From NCBI GenBank assembly GCA_002529455.1, contig NYMS01000048.1, positions 549,904-613,903 of the forward strand: 64,000 nt of DNA, read 5' to 3'. How positions within the stretch are numbered: the first letter of the stretch is position 1; every line of letters begins with the position of its first letter. Shown here piece by piece: positions 55,251-64,000 of this stretch. The notes beneath the pieces were generated by a model. That model had not been told where the DNA came from. It saw only the letters and a program-made list of their open reading frames with translations, and did not search any database. The position numbers were made by a program, and so were the translations under genes. The DNA comes from Glycomyces fuscus. GTDB lineage: Bacteria > Actinomycetota > Actinomycetes > Streptosporangiales > Streptosporangiaceae.

Positions 55251-56141
55251 GTGACACAGACACCCGCACCCGACGACCGCTCCCGCCTGCTCACCCCCGC
55301 CGACGTGCGGGCACTCGCGCAACGGTTCGGTATCCGGCCCACCAAGACGCTGGGCCAGAACTTCGTCATCGACCACGGCACCGTCCGCCGCATCGTGCGG
55401 GTCGCGGGGGTCACCGAGGAGGACACCGTCGTCGAGGTCGGTCCGGGCCTGGGCTCGCTCACCCTGGCCCTGCTCCCGCACGTGCGCCACGTGACCGCGG
55501 TGGAGATCGACCCGGTGCTGGCCGAGGCGCTGCCGGACACCGTCGCCGACCACGCGCCCGACCTCGCCGACCGGCTCACCGTCGTCCACGGCGACGCCAT
55601 GCGCGTGACGGGGCTGCCCGGCCCCGAGCCCACGGCGCTGGTGGCCAACCTGCCCTACAACGTGTCCGTCCCGGTCCTGCTGCACCTGCTGGAGCTGCTG
55701 CCCAGCCTGCGGCGGGTGCTGGTCATGGTGCAGGCCGAGGTCGCCGACCGCGTCACCGCGCCCCCGGGCGGACGCGTCTACGGGGTGCCCTCGGCCAAGG
55801 TCGCCTGGTACGCCGGGGCCCGCCGCGCGGGAGCGGTCGGCCGCAACGTGTTCTGGCCCGCCCCCAACGTCGACTCCGGACTGGTCGAACTCATCCGCCG
55901 CCCGCAGCCCGCCACCACGGCGAGCCGCGAGGAGGTCTTCCGGGTGATCGACGCCGCCTTCGCGCAGCGCCGCAAGACCCTGCGCGCCGCCCTGGCCGGG
56001 TGGGCCGGTTCCCCGCCCGCCGCCGAGGCCGCCCTGCGCGCGGCGGGCGTGGACCCCTCGGCGCGCGGCGAGTCGCTGGACGTGGCGGCGTTCGCGGCCA
56101 TCGCCGAACACCGCCCGCGGCCCTCCGCGCCGACGGACTGA
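55251..56141 (+). CDS. rsmA: 16S rRNA dimethyladenosine transferase (m6,2A1518/A1519)
   Basis: This 296-residue enzyme dimethylates two adjacent adenosines near the 3' end of 16S rRNA with S-adenosylmethionine, a late step in 30S assembly. Motifs: KTLGQNFVIDHGTVRRIV, VVEVGPGLGSLT (cofactor site), VTAVEIDPVL, HGDAM and ALVANLPYNVSVPVLL (catalytic NLPY). The GTG at 55251 sets a normal length. In many actinomycetes ispE follows; here it does not, at least not within the window. Confidence 0.93.
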   Translation: MTQTPAPDDRSRLLTPADVRALAQRFGIRPTKTLGQNFVIDHGTVRRIVRVAGVTEEDTVVEVGPGLGSLTLALLPHVRHVTAVEIDPVLAEALPDTVADHAPDLADRLTVVHGDAMRVTGLPGPEPTALVANLPYNVSVPVLLHLLELLPSLRRVLVMVQAEVADRVTAPPGGRVYGVPSAKVAWYAGARRAGAVGRNVFWPAPNVDSGLVELIRRPQPATTASREEVFRVIDAAFAQRRKTLRAALAGWAGSPPAAEAALRAAGVDPSARGESLDVAAFAAIAEHRPRPSAPTD

Positions 56142-56303
56142 GCCGGGGCCGGGCGGCCGGACGGTGCCCTTTTCGCCCCGTGCCCGGGCGCACGGGGAGG
56201 CGGAAAGCGGGTCGAGGCAGACACGGCGGCGTCCTCCCCGTGACGGCGCTTCCCCGCGACCGCGCGTCCGGCGCCTCCAGGACCCCGGGGCACCCGGACA
56301 AGC

Positions 56304-56345
56304 CGCGGGGCGCCTCCCCGTCCCGGTCGGCGCCCCGCGTTTCCC
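56304..56345 (+). terminator. Hairpin terminator downstream of rsmA
   Basis: CGCGGGGCGCC and its complement form an 11-bp stem with a 14-base loop, followed by TTTCCC. A smaller hairpin CCCCGTGC/GCACGGGG stands at 56176-56197. Both lie in the 273-bp gap before the convergent small-protein gene. Confidence 0.72.
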
Positions 56346-56414
56346 GCGTCCCCAGCGGGTCCTTGTTGTTCTTCCGTTGTGGCTTTCGTGTGCCCCGCGA
56401 TCGGGGCGTGCCCG

Positions 56415-56639
56415 TCACTCCCGGGCGTCGGAGCGACTCTCCGTGGAGGGCCGGCCCGGTCGGGGCCGGGTGAGCGCGCGGGCCGTCCCGGCCGCGGCCA
56501 GCCCCGCCAACAGCACCGGCAGCACCCACAGGACGTTGAACTCCCACTCGCCCGTGCCGCGCATGACGAACGAGACCGCCAGGCCGAGGAACAGCAGGCC
56601 CGCGACCAGCGAGCCCCAGTCAGTCCTACGCTCCGCCAC
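56415..56639 (-). CDS. Small membrane protein of unknown function
   Basis: This 74-residue protein has two hydrophobic segments, VAGLLFLGLAVSFVM and NVLWVLPVLLAGLAAAG, and a basic/acidic tail. I recognise no family. I start it at the GTG 56639, with GGAGG close upstream; an earlier TTG at 56654 is possible. Its start overlaps the end of the upstream PspC gene by 14 bp, so it is translationally coupled to it. Confidence 0.65.
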   Translation of the reverse strand: MAERRTDWGSLVAGLLFLGLAVSFVMRGTGEWEFNVLWVLPVLLAGLAAAGTARALTRPRPGRPSTESRSDARE

Positions 56640-58020
56640 GCTCCACCTCCACAACCCCGAACAGTGAGTCGGTGCTCACGTTGATCCGCGGGGCCCCGCC
56701 GCTGCGCGACCCCTCGTCCTGCGCCCCGGAGACCGCCACGGCCTCGTGGACCTCCTCGTACCTCAGGGAGACCCCGACCATGTCGTCCCGTCCGTCCTCC
56801 CGTGTGAAGTCCACCATCCCCACGCCGACCTCCGAGTCCACCGCGACCTCCGCGTCCTCGGGCAGGACCAGCTCCACGCGGCCCACTCCCACCCGCAGCG
56901 ACACGTCGACGGTCCCGCCGGGCTCCAGGTCCTCCAGAGCGGTCAGGTCCAGGGTCCCCGAACCCACGGTGAGCCGGTGTTCGCCGGACTCGGCCTCGGC
57001 CACCGTGGTCGGCCGCCACGTCTCGTCGCCGATCCGTACCCGGGTCAGGTCGGTCACCGACGCCAGCACCAGCAGCAGAACGGCCGCCGCCCCCATCGGG
57101 GCCAGTCCCCGCGGATCACCCGCCCAGGCGCCGACCAGCGCGTACACGCCGACCACCGCCAGGGACCCGGCGAGGAAGAACACCCCGGTCTCCGGACCGA
57201 ACAGCAGGGCGGCCGTCCGCCCGCTCCACAGCGAGGAGGACCAGCCGAACTCCAGCACGGACACCAGGACGGCCCCGGCCACGACCGTCCACAACGCCAG
57301 GGAGGCCAGCGGCAGGCGCCTGCCCCTGGGACGGGAGCCGCCGCCCTCCCGCTCGCCGGACCCCCCGGCGCCACCGGAGCGCTCCTCCTCGTCCCCGGGC
57401 CCCCGCGCGGCGGTGCGCTCGGACACCACCGCCAGGTCCACCGGACCCTGCGGCGCGGACGCCCACGGCTGGGCCGGGTTGTAGTAGGTCGCGGTCGGCC
57501 CCGGGGACGGCGTCGCCGGCGGCGGGTCCGTGGCCCGCAGGTCCTCGCGCAGCCCGGTGAACACCGACCGCAGGTCCACGCCCCGGTTGCGCGCGGTCAG
57601 CAGTCCCAGCACCAGGGGCACCGCCAGCACCAGCGTCGACCACCCCAGGCCGCCGACCAGGCTGAACGTCGTCGCGACCGCCAGCCCGACCGCGAGCAGC
57701 TTGGGCACCGTCCGCGGCGGGATACCGCGGTCGAGCATCTGCTCGAACGTCGCCGGAACGCCCTGGGCGTCCCGCATGAGCATCCACGCGGCGATGTAGA
57801 GCAGCAGGCCCGTCGCCCCGGCGAACGAGGTCAGCACGAAGGCCGCCCGCCACACCACCGGGTCGATCCCGGTGTACCGGCCCAGGCCCGCGCACACGCC
57901 GGTGAGGACCCGGTCCTCGTCCCCCTTGCGCAGCTCGCGCACGGGAGCCCCGGAACCCGCCCCGGCCGTACCGGAGGCGGACGGGGCGCCCTCCGGCACC
58001 GGGTCGTCAGTCATGGTCAC
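56626..58020 (-). CDS. PspC-domain membrane protein with LiaF-like C-terminal domain
   Basis: This 464-residue protein has an N-terminal PspC domain (about 33-90; RVLTGVCAGLGRYTGIDPVVW) and further membrane segments (about 110-145 and 245-330). A soluble C-terminal region (from about 335) is rich in beta-strands, with GSGTLDLTALEDLEPGG and RVELVLPEDAEVAVDSEVGV, as in LiaF/DUF1707-associated proteins. It likely senses or responds to envelope stress. It is divergent from the PspC-kinase at 58240 and overlaps the small membrane protein downstream. Translation may begin at GTG 58020 or ATG 58014. Confidence 0.8.
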   Translation of the reverse strand: MTMTDDPVPEGAPSASGTAGAGSGAPVRELRKGDEDRVLTGVCAGLGRYTGIDPVVWRAAFVLTSFAGATGLLLYIAAWMLMRDAQGVPATFEQMLDRGIPPRTVPKLLAVGLAVATTFSLVGGLGWSTLVLAVPLVLGLLTARNRGVDLRSVFTGLREDLRATDPPPATPSPGPTATYYNPAQPWASAPQGPVDLAVVSERTAARGPGDEEERSGGAGGSGEREGGGSRPRGRRLPLASLALWTVVAGAVLVSVLEFGWSSSLWSGRTAALLFGPETGVFFLAGSLAVVGVYALVGAWAGDPRGLAPMGAAAVLLLVLASVTDLTRVRIGDETWRPTTVAEAESGEHRLTVGSGTLDLTALEDLEPGGTVDVSLRVGVGRVELVLPEDAEVAVDSEVGVGMVDFTREDGRDDMVGVSLRYEEVHEAVAVSGAQDEGSRSGGAPRINVSTDSLFGVVEVERGGA

Positions 58021-58239
58021 TCACCGCGCTCTCCTCACCCACCCATGGTCACCCGCCGCCGCCCACCAGCACATCGGGGACGACCCTGAACCCACCCTGA
58101 CGGGGACCCGGCCAGGACCAGGGGCGCGCCCCCGATGCCCGGCCCGCACCGGAGGGGGCATCCTGGACAACACAGGACCCACGAACGCGGCGGGTGCGTA
58201 CATCCTCCCCGCCGCACGGACGAAAGCGGTGATCGGGCG

Positions 58240-59439
58240 GTGGCAGCAACGGCCGCGGACACCCCGCGGCTCACCCGCGCGGTCAGGGGCAGGCTCCTCG
58301 GCGGTGTCGCCGCCGGACTCGCCAGGCACCTGGGCCTGGACCCGGTGGTGGTCCGACTCGCCTTCATGGCGCTGTCCGTGGGCGGTATCGGCATCGCGGT
58401 CTACGCCGCCCTGTACTTCTTCGTCCCCGCCGAAACCGTGGAGGAGGAGAAGGCCGCCCCCGACAGCCGCCGCAAGGGCCGCGACCTCTCCCAGCTCGTC
58501 GCCTACGTCGGCCTCGCCGTGGGTCTCGGCCTCCTGTTCCTGCTCTTCGGCGGTGTCTTCGACCCGCTGCTGTGGTTCGTGGTCTTCGGCACCCTCGGCG
58601 GCATCATCCTCTGGCAGCAGGCCAACCCGTCCCAGCGCGACCAGTGGATGACCAGCACCGTCGGCCGGTCCACTCCCAAGGGCATCATGCGCGCGGGCGC
58701 GGGCGTGCTGCTCGTCGTCGTCGGAGCCATCGGCTTCCTCGTCTTCCAGGAGCAGCTCCAGAACGCCCGCGCCGGCCTGACCTTCGCCTTCACCGTGCTC
58801 GCGGGCATCGCGCTCATCGTGGCCCCCTGGATCATCGGCCTGATCCGCGAACGCGACCAGGAGCGCCGCGAGCGCATCCGCAACGCCGAGCGCGCCGAAC
58901 TCGCCGCCCACATCCACGACTCCGTCCTGCACACCCTGACCCTCATCCAGCGGCGGGCGGAGGACCCCCGCGAGGTGCAGCGCCTCGCCCGGGTCCAGGA
59001 GCGCGCCCTGCGCAGCTGGCTCTACCAGCGGCCCGCCGACGCCGACACCACCGTCTCGCCCGCGCTCGAACGCGTCGCCGCCGAGGTCGAGGAGGAGCAC
59101 GGCGTCCCCATCGAGGTGGTGTGCGTGGGCGACTGCCCCACGGACGACGCGCTGGCGGCCATGCTCCGCGCCGCCCGCGAGGCCATGGTCAACGCCTCCA
59201 AGTACGCCGGGACGGACAGCATCTCGGTGTTCGGCGAGGTCGACCAGGAGGAGGTGCTGGTGTTCGTCCGCGACCGCGGCGCCGGGTTCGACATGGACGG
59301 CATCCCCGAGGACCGGATGGGCGTGCGCGGCTCCATCCTGGGCCGGATGGAGCGCCACGGCGGCTCCGCGCGCATCCGCACCGGTCCCGGAGAGGGTACC
59401 GAGGTGCAGCTGCGCATGCCGCGCATCCCCGACCTGTAG
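58240..59439 (+). CDS. PspC-domain sensor histidine kinase, LiaS-like
   Basis: This 399-residue kinase has an N-terminal PspC domain (about 10-70; GRLLGGVAAGLARHLGLDPV) with a membrane segment, then three or four further hydrophobic segments. A cytoplasmic kinase of the HisKA_3 type follows, with IHDSVLHTLTLIQR and a phospho-acceptor at His226. The ATPase domain carries AAREAMVNASKYAG and RDRGAGFDMDG and ends GEGTEVQLRMP. The response regulator follows 166 bp later. Fusing the PspC sensor to the kinase shortens the LiaFSR chain. The GTG at 58240 is chosen for the PspC start; the ribosome site is weak. Confidence 0.86.
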   Translation: MAATAADTPRLTRAVRGRLLGGVAAGLARHLGLDPVVVRLAFMALSVGGIGIAVYAALYFFVPAETVEEEKAAPDSRRKGRDLSQLVAYVGLAVGLGLLFLLFGGVFDPLLWFVVFGTLGGIILWQQANPSQRDQWMTSTVGRSTPKGIMRAGAGVLLVVVGAIGFLVFQEQLQNARAGLTFAFTVLAGIALIVAPWIIGLIRERDQERRERIRNAERAELAAHIHDSVLHTLTLIQRRAEDPREVQRLARVQERALRSWLYQRPADADTTVSPALERVAAEVEEEHGVPIEVVCVGDCPTDDALAAMLRAAREAMVNASKYAGTDSISVFGEVDQEEVLVFVRDRGAGFDMDGIPEDRMGVRGSILGRMERHGGSARIRTGPGEGTEVQLRMPRIPDL

Positions 59440-59604
59440 CGCGGGCCGGGCGGGAGGGGAGGGCGGTTCCGGCCGCGTGACCCGCCGCCGGAGCACCCGC
59501 CGGAACCGCTGCCGGAACCGCCGCCGGCGTCGGGAGGCGGCCGGAAGCGGACAGCCCCGGAGGCGGGTGCCACCGTCCGCGCCGACGTGGGTAGAGTCCA
59601 CGGT

Positions 59605-60276
59605 GTGGCAGACGAGAGCACGACCTTCAGTGGCGGTGACGCGGTTCCCCGCGTCGTGATCGTGGACGACCACCGGCTGTTCCGCAGCGGTGTGCGCGGT
59701 GAGCTCGGCGACGCCGTGAACGTGGTCGGCGAGGCCGGCGACGTCGACAGCGCCGTGCACGTCATCGGGGAGAAGCAGCCCGACCTCGTCCTGCTGGACG
59801 TCCACCTGCCCGGGGGCGGCGGCGTGGAGGTGCTGCGCCGCGTCCTGGCCCAGCACCCCCAGATCCGCTTCCTGGCCCTGTCGGTCTCCGACGCCGCCGA
59901 GGACGTCATCGGCGTGGTGCGCGGCGGAGCCCGCGGCTACGTCACCAAGACCATCTCCGGCAGGGAGCTGGCCGACGCCATCGTGCGCGTGGCCGACGGC
60001 GACGCGGTCTTCTCCCCGCGCCTGGCCGGATTCGTGCTGGACGCCTTCTCCGCGACCGACGCCCCGCCGGTGGACCCCGAGCTCGACCGGCTCACCCAGC
60101 GCGAGCGCGAGGTCCTGCGCCACATCGCGCGCGGCTACGCCTACAAGGAGGTGGCCAAGGAGCTGTTCATCTCCGTCAAGACCGTGGAGACGCACGTGTC
60201 CTCGGTGCTGCGCAAGCTCCAGCTGTCGAACCGCCACGAGCTGAGCCGCTGGGCCACCGCCCGCAGGCTGGTCTGA
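59605..60276 (+). CDS. NarL/LuxR-family response regulator, LiaR-like
   Basis: This 223-residue regulator has a receiver (PRVVIVDDHRLFRSGV, phosphorylation site Asp65 in LVLLDVHLPGG, Lys in VTKTIS). Its C-terminal LuxR helix-turn-helix reads LTQREREVLRHIARGYAYKE and VKTVETHVSSVLRKLQL. It is the likely partner of the PspC-kinase upstream. I start it at GTG 59605; an earlier GTG at 59587 would add six residues. It ends 22 bp from the convergent nucleoside hydrolase gene. Confidence 0.87.
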   Translation: MADESTTFSGGDAVPRVVIVDDHRLFRSGVRGELGDAVNVVGEAGDVDSAVHVIGEKQPDLVLLDVHLPGGGGVEVLRRVLAQHPQIRFLALSVSDAAEDVIGVVRGGARGYVTKTISGRELADAIVRVADGDAVFSPRLAGFVLDAFSATDAPPVDPELDRLTQREREVLRHIARGYAYKEVAKELFISVKTVETHVSSVLRKLQLSNRHELSRWATARRLV

Positions 60277-60294
60277 CACGCCCCCGGGGCGTGT
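60276..60294. terminator. Short bidirectional terminator hairpin
   Basis: ACACGCCCC and GGGGCGTGT flank a single C, in the 22-bp gap between the convergent regulator and nucleoside hydrolase genes. The stem covers the last base of the regulator gene. Confidence 0.6.
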
Positions 60295-60298
60295 CCGC

Positions 60299-61228
60299 CT
60301 AGCGCAACGAGTCGAGCATCCGGCCCAGGAACTCGGCCTCGGCCACCTCCGTGACCACCCGCGCGGGGCGGCGGTCGTCGCCCTTCGGGCGCGGGCGCAG
60401 GTCCGCCACGGTCATCCCCCGCGTCAGCGTCCCGGCCAGCTCCACGCGGACCGGGGCCTCGAACGCCTCCGTCACCAGGTGCGGGTCCACCAGCACCGCC
60501 GCGGCCAGCGGGTCGTGCATCGCGCACTGGCGGACCCCGAAGATCCCCGAGTAGAAGTCGGCGTAGAAGTCCAGGAACGCCGACGTGCGCTCGGCGCGCT
60601 CGCCCGGGACCGTCCCCAGCTCCGCCAGCCACTCGGTGGTGGCCACCGTCTTCATGGTGATGTCCAGCGCCACCAGGTCCAGGTCGAACCCGGCCGCGAA
60701 CACCGCCTCCGCCGCCTCGGGGTCGTTGCTGATGTTGGCCTCGGCGTGCGAGGACACGTTGCCCGCCACGCGCACCGCGCCGCCCATCACCACCAGGCGG
60801 CGCACCAGCCGCGGCAGCTCCGGCTCCAGAGCCAGCGCGATCGCCAGGTTCGTCAGAGGCCCCACGGCCAGCACGTCGATCCCGCCCGGGTTCTCGCGGA
60901 CCAGGCGCACCAGCAGCTCGGCCGCGGTCTCCGGCACGGGCCGGGCCGCGGGCTCGGGCAGTTCCACGTCCCCCAGGCCGTTGCCGCCGTGCACGTGCGC
61001 GGCCAGGTGCGGCGGCTGCACCAGCGGACGCGCCGCGCCCACCGCCACCGGGACGTCCGGACGGCCGTACAGCTCCAGCAGCCGCAGCGCGTTGTCGGCC
61101 GTGACGTCCACGCTGTTGTTGCCGAAGACCGCCCCGACACCGACGATCTCCACCTCGGGCCGAGCGGCCAGGTAGGCGAGCGCGACGGCGTCGTCGATCC
61201 CCGGGTCGCAGTCGACGAACACACGCAT
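60299..61228 (-). CDS. Inosine/uridine-preferring nucleoside hydrolase
   Basis: This 309-residue enzyme cleaves the N-glycosidic bond of nucleosides to free base and ribose. VFVDCDPGIDDAVALAYLA at the start carries the Asp cluster that binds calcium (DxDxxxDD), and NALRLLELYGRPDVPVAVG, GPLTNLAIAL and NISNDPEAAEAVF are family motifs. The ATG at 61228 is adjacent to a poor ribosome site. It may also serve nicotinamide riboside salvage; specificity is not clear. Monocistronic. Confidence 0.88.
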   Translation of the reverse strand: MRVFVDCDPGIDDAVALAYLAARPEVEIVGVGAVFGNNSVDVTADNALRLLELYGRPDVPVAVGAARPLVQPPHLAAHVHGGNGLGDVELPEPAARPVPETAAELLVRLVRENPGGIDVLAVGPLTNLAIALALEPELPRLVRRLVVMGGAVRVAGNVSSHAEANISNDPEAAEAVFAAGFDLDLVALDITMKTVATTEWLAELGTVPGERAERTSAFLDFYADFYSGIFGVRQCAMHDPLAAAVLVDPHLVTEAFEAPVRVELAGTLTRGMTVADLRPRPKGDDRRPARVVTEVAEAEFLGRMLDSLR

Positions 61229-61394
61229 GCTCAAGGAAACTCCCTCTCGGAAACACGAGGCCCCCGATCGGGGACCCGTACCGAAACAGGGTAAGTCGCC
61301 GGTCAGGCGCTTTTGCCCGACAAACCGGGCCTGTGGCGGGCCGTCCCCGTGGACGGGGGCGGCGGCGTCACCGGGCGGCCGTAACCTGGATGCC

Positions 61395-63734
61395 GTGTCC
61401 TCCCAAGAACAGCTCCTCGAAGGTCTGAACGGTCCCCAGCGCGACGCCGTCACCCACAGCGGATCCCCGCTCCTGATCGTGGCGGGTGCGGGGTCCGGCA
61501 AGACCCGCGTCCTCACCCACCGCATCGCCCACCTCATGGCCGCACGCGGTGTCCGCCCGGGGGAGATCCTCGCGATCACCTTCACCAACAAGGCCGCCGC
61601 CGAGATGCGCGAGCGCATCCAGGCGCTGCTGGGCGTGCGCGCCGCCAACAGCATGTGGACGATGACCTTCCACTCGGCGTGCGTGCGCATCCTGCGCAGG
61701 GAGGCCTCCCGGCTCGGCTATCCGAGCAGCTTCACCATCTACGACTCCGCCGACTCCGCGCGCCTGATGCAGCTGGTGTGCAAGGAGATGGACCTGGACC
61801 CCAAGCGGTTCCCGCCCAAGGCCTTCTCCGCCCAGGTGTCCAACCTCAAGAACGAGCTGGTCGACTACGACACGTTCGCCGGACAGGCCCAGACCGAGCA
61901 GGAGAAGAAGCTCGCCGAGGCCTACCAGCTCTACCAGCGCCGCCTGCACGAGGCGGGCGCGATGGACTTCGACGACCTGATCATGGTCACCGTCAACCTG
62001 TTCCAGATGTTCCCGGACGTCGCCGAGTACTACCGGCGCCGCTTCCGGCACGTCATGGTCGACGAGTACCAGGACACCAACCACGCCCAGTACGTGTTCA
62101 TCCGCGAACTGGTCGGCGTGGCCGAGGGCTCCGACACCAGCGTGGTGCCGCCCGCCGAGCTGTGCGTGGTCGGCGACGCCGACCAGTCCATCTACGCGTT
62201 CCGCGGCGCCACCATCCGCAACATCCTGGAGTTCGAGCGCGACTTCCCCGACGCGCGCACCATCCTCCTGGAGCAGAACTACCGCTCCACCCAGACGATC
62301 CTGTCCGCGGCCAACGCGGTCATCGACCGCAACGAGGGGCGCCCGGCCAAGAACCTGTGGTCGGAGCAGGGCGACGGACCGGCCATCGTCGGCTACGTCG
62401 CCGACAACGAGCACGACGAGGCCGCCTTCGTGGTCGGCGAGATCGACAAGCTCACCGACGACGGGACGCTCACCCCGGGACAGGTCGCGGTGTTCTACCG
62501 GACCAACGCCCAGTCCCGCGTGTTCGAGGACGTGTTCATCCGCACCGGGCTGCCCTACAAGATCGTCGGCGGCGTGCGCTTCTACGAGCGCAAGGAGATC
62601 CGCGACATCCTCGCCTACCTGCGGGTCCTGGCCAACCCCGAGGACACCGTCAGCCTGCGGCGCATCCTCAACGTGCCGAAGCGGGGGATTGGCGCCCGGG
62701 CGGAGGAGGCGGTCGAGCTGTTCGCCGCCCGCGAGCGCATCTCCTTCTCCCGGGCGCTGCGCCGGGTGGACGAGGTCCCGGGGATGGCCACCCGCTCGGT
62801 CAAGGCGGTGCGCAACTTCACCGCCCTGCTGGAGGAGCTGGAGGAGACCGTTCCGGAGGGCACGCCCGCGGAGATCGTCGAGGCGGTGCTGAGCAAGACC
62901 GGATACCTGTCCGAGCTGGCCGAGTCCAAGGACCTCCAGGACGAGAGCCGGGTGGAGAACCTGGAGGAGTTCGTCGACGTCGCCCGCGAGTTCGAGCACA
63001 CCTTCGCCGCCCTCCTGGAGGAGGAGCCGGCGGAGGAGGGCGAGGAGGTCACCGTCGACCCGGGCCCGCCGACCCTGGTCGACTTCCTGGAGCGGATCTC
63101 CCTCGTCGCGGACACCGACCAGATCCCCGACGAGGACGACGAGGGCGGCGTGGTCACGCTGATGACCCTGCACGCGGCCAAGGGCCTGGAGTTCCCCGCG
63201 GTCTTCCTCACCGGGCTGGAGGACGGGGTGTTCCCGCACACCCGCACGCTCGGCGACAAGACGCAGCTGGAGGAGGAGCGCCGCCTGGCCTACGTGGGCC
63301 TCACCCGTGCGCAGCGCCTGCTGTACGTCAGCCGCGCCGCCGTGCGCAGCGCCTGGGGGACCCCCTCCTACAACCCCGCGTCCCGCTTCCTGGACGAGAT
63401 CCCCTCGTCCCTGGTCGACTGGCGCCGGGCGGAGTCCACCCTGGCCGCCCCGCCCAGCCGCAGCATCGGCGGCCGGAGCCCGGGGGGCTTCGGAGGCGGA
63501 GGAGGCTTCGGCAGCACCTTCGGCGGCGGCTCCCGCCCGCGTGCGGGAGCGAAGGCGGCCAAGGAGGCGCCCACGCTCGGCGTGGGGGACCTGGTCAACC
63601 ACGACTCCTTCGGCATGGGCCGGGTGCAGCTGGTGGAGGGCTCGGGGGACCGGACCAAGGCCCGCATCGACTTCGGCGCGGACATCGGCGAGAAGGACTT
63701 CCTGGTCAAGTACGCGCCGATCGAGAAGCTCTGA
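61395..63734 (+). CDS. pcrA: ATP-dependent DNA helicase PcrA/UvrD
   Basis: This 779-residue superfamily 1 helicase unwinds 3'-5' in nucleotide excision repair and clears RNA polymerase and RecA from DNA. Motifs in order: Walker A AGAGSGKTRVLTHR, TFTNKAAAEMRER, VDEYQDTN (motif II), VVGDADQSIYAFRGA, LEQNYRSTQ, LMTLHAAKGLEF and AYVGLTRAQ. A Gly-rich linker (SRSIGGRSPGGFGGGGGFG) and a small C-terminal SH3/Tudor-like end (LGVGDLVNHDSFGMGRV) follow, as in actinobacterial PcrA, where it contacts RNA polymerase. The GTG at 61395 gives the right N-terminus. Confidence 0.95.
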   Translation: MSSQEQLLEGLNGPQRDAVTHSGSPLLIVAGAGSGKTRVLTHRIAHLMAARGVRPGEILAITFTNKAAAEMRERIQALLGVRAANSMWTMTFHSACVRILRREASRLGYPSSFTIYDSADSARLMQLVCKEMDLDPKRFPPKAFSAQVSNLKNELVDYDTFAGQAQTEQEKKLAEAYQLYQRRLHEAGAMDFDDLIMVTVNLFQMFPDVAEYYRRRFRHVMVDEYQDTNHAQYVFIRELVGVAEGSDTSVVPPAELCVVGDADQSIYAFRGATIRNILEFERDFPDARTILLEQNYRSTQTILSAANAVIDRNEGRPAKNLWSEQGDGPAIVGYVADNEHDEAAFVVGEIDKLTDDGTLTPGQVAVFYRTNAQSRVFEDVFIRTGLPYKIVGGVRFYERKEIRDILAYLRVLANPEDTVSLRRILNVPKRGIGARAEEAVELFAARERISFSRALRRVDEVPGMATRSVKAVRNFTALLEELEETVPEGTPAEIVEAVLSKTGYLSELAESKDLQDESRVENLEEFVDVAREFEHTFAALLEEEPAEEGEEVTVDPGPPTLVDFLERISLVADTDQIPDEDDEGGVVTLMTLHAAKGLEFPAVFLTGLEDGVFPHTRTLGDKTQLEEERRLAYVGLTRAQRLLYVSRAAVRSAWGTPSYNPASRFLDEIPSSLVDWRRAESTLAAPPSRSIGGRSPGGFGGGGGFGSTFGGGSRPRAGAKAAKEAPTLGVGDLVNHDSFGMGRVQLVEGSGDRTKARIDFGADIGEKDFLVKYAPIEKL

Positions 63735-64000
63735 GGCCTGCGAGAGTCTCTGGGGCCAAGATTCGGCAAACGTGTCCCGAGCACTCCGAGCCGGGGGTAA
63801 GGTTGGGGAAGACCGAGCGAGACGGACGCGGTTCCCGCGGACGGGCCGGTCAACCCCTTCCTCCGAACGGCCGTTCCGAGCACTGCTCCGGACCGGTTAG
63901 GCTCGGGGGGTGCTTCCGGGGAAACGCGGAGGCGAAACGGGCTTTACCCCGATCAGAAACACCGCAAACCGCCGATTTGGCGGGGCGCGGAACACCTGAT
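63735..64000. other. Downstream intergenic region, leader of an unseen gene
   Basis: No gene begins here with support. GAACGGCCGTTC (63865-63876) is a 12-bp palindrome. TAGGCT at 63898-63903 fits a -10 element pointing right, and CCGCCGATTTGGCGG at 63971-63985 is a small hairpin in the resulting leader. A riboswitch is possible but I could not match one. Confidence 0.4.

Noticed and set aside
63735..64000. Possible cyclic-di-AMP or other riboswitch leader
   Set aside because: There is a promoter-like -10 and a small hairpin, but I could not align the sequence to a known riboswitch core without a covariance search.

Overview
The window is a gene-dense, very GC-rich actinomycete chromosome segment. 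A WhiB-family regulator, an ANTAR protein, SpoIIE/STAS partner-switching genes, GTG and TTG starts and an ectoine operon all fit an actinomycete. I would guess a Nocardiopsis-like member of the Nocardiopsaceae, but that is inference. I see no CRISPR array, insertion sequence, prophage block, rRNA or tRNA.

Left part (1-20 kb). The window opens inside a reverse-strand gene whose left end lies outside it: an N-acetylmuramoyl-L-alanine amidase/PGRP-like protein interrupted after residue 71 by an intein. It is followed by fused NAD(P)H-hydrate repair (nnr), a membrane protein, a NUDIX hydrolase coupled to a TetR regulator, and a divergent pair encoding membrane SRPBCC and methyltransferase-DCC proteins with two operator-like palindromes between. 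Then come a large PrsW-like protease, a BisC-type molybdoenzyme, a CitE-like lyase, an MprAB-like two-component pair, a GT4 glycosyltransferase, an HtrA-like protease and a NarL-type regulator.

Signalling block (20-34.6 kb). A SpoIIE-type phosphatase carrying its own anti-sigma ATPase domain stands divergent from a 1484-residue soluble hybrid kinase with six 92-residue HAMP repeats. The leader of the kinase gene holds a 52-bp perfect palindrome. A response regulator, PAS/GAF protein, GAF-ANTAR protein, STAS antagonist and MEDS-ATPase follow, then a second GT4 enzyme and a PP2C phosphatase. No sigma factor gene is present.

Osmolyte region (34.6-43.4 kb). CopC and a membrane partner, a WhiB regulator, then ectABC followed by an ehuBCDA-type ectoine uptake system. 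Synthesis and recapture of ectoine therefore lie side by side, each with its own terminator and candidate operator.

Right part (43.4-64 kb). A CPBP-like membrane protein, ppk coupled to a NUDIX/phosphatase fusion, an SRPBCC protein, a secreted Asp/His/Gly/Arg-rich repeat protein, an M50B peptidase, a STAS protein, a 784-residue phosphatase-like membrane protein, a CoA transferase/racemase, rsmA, a LiaFSR-like PspC module (two PspC proteins, kinase and regulator), a nucleoside hydrolase and pcrA. Many convergent gene pairs are separated by long GC-rich hairpins.
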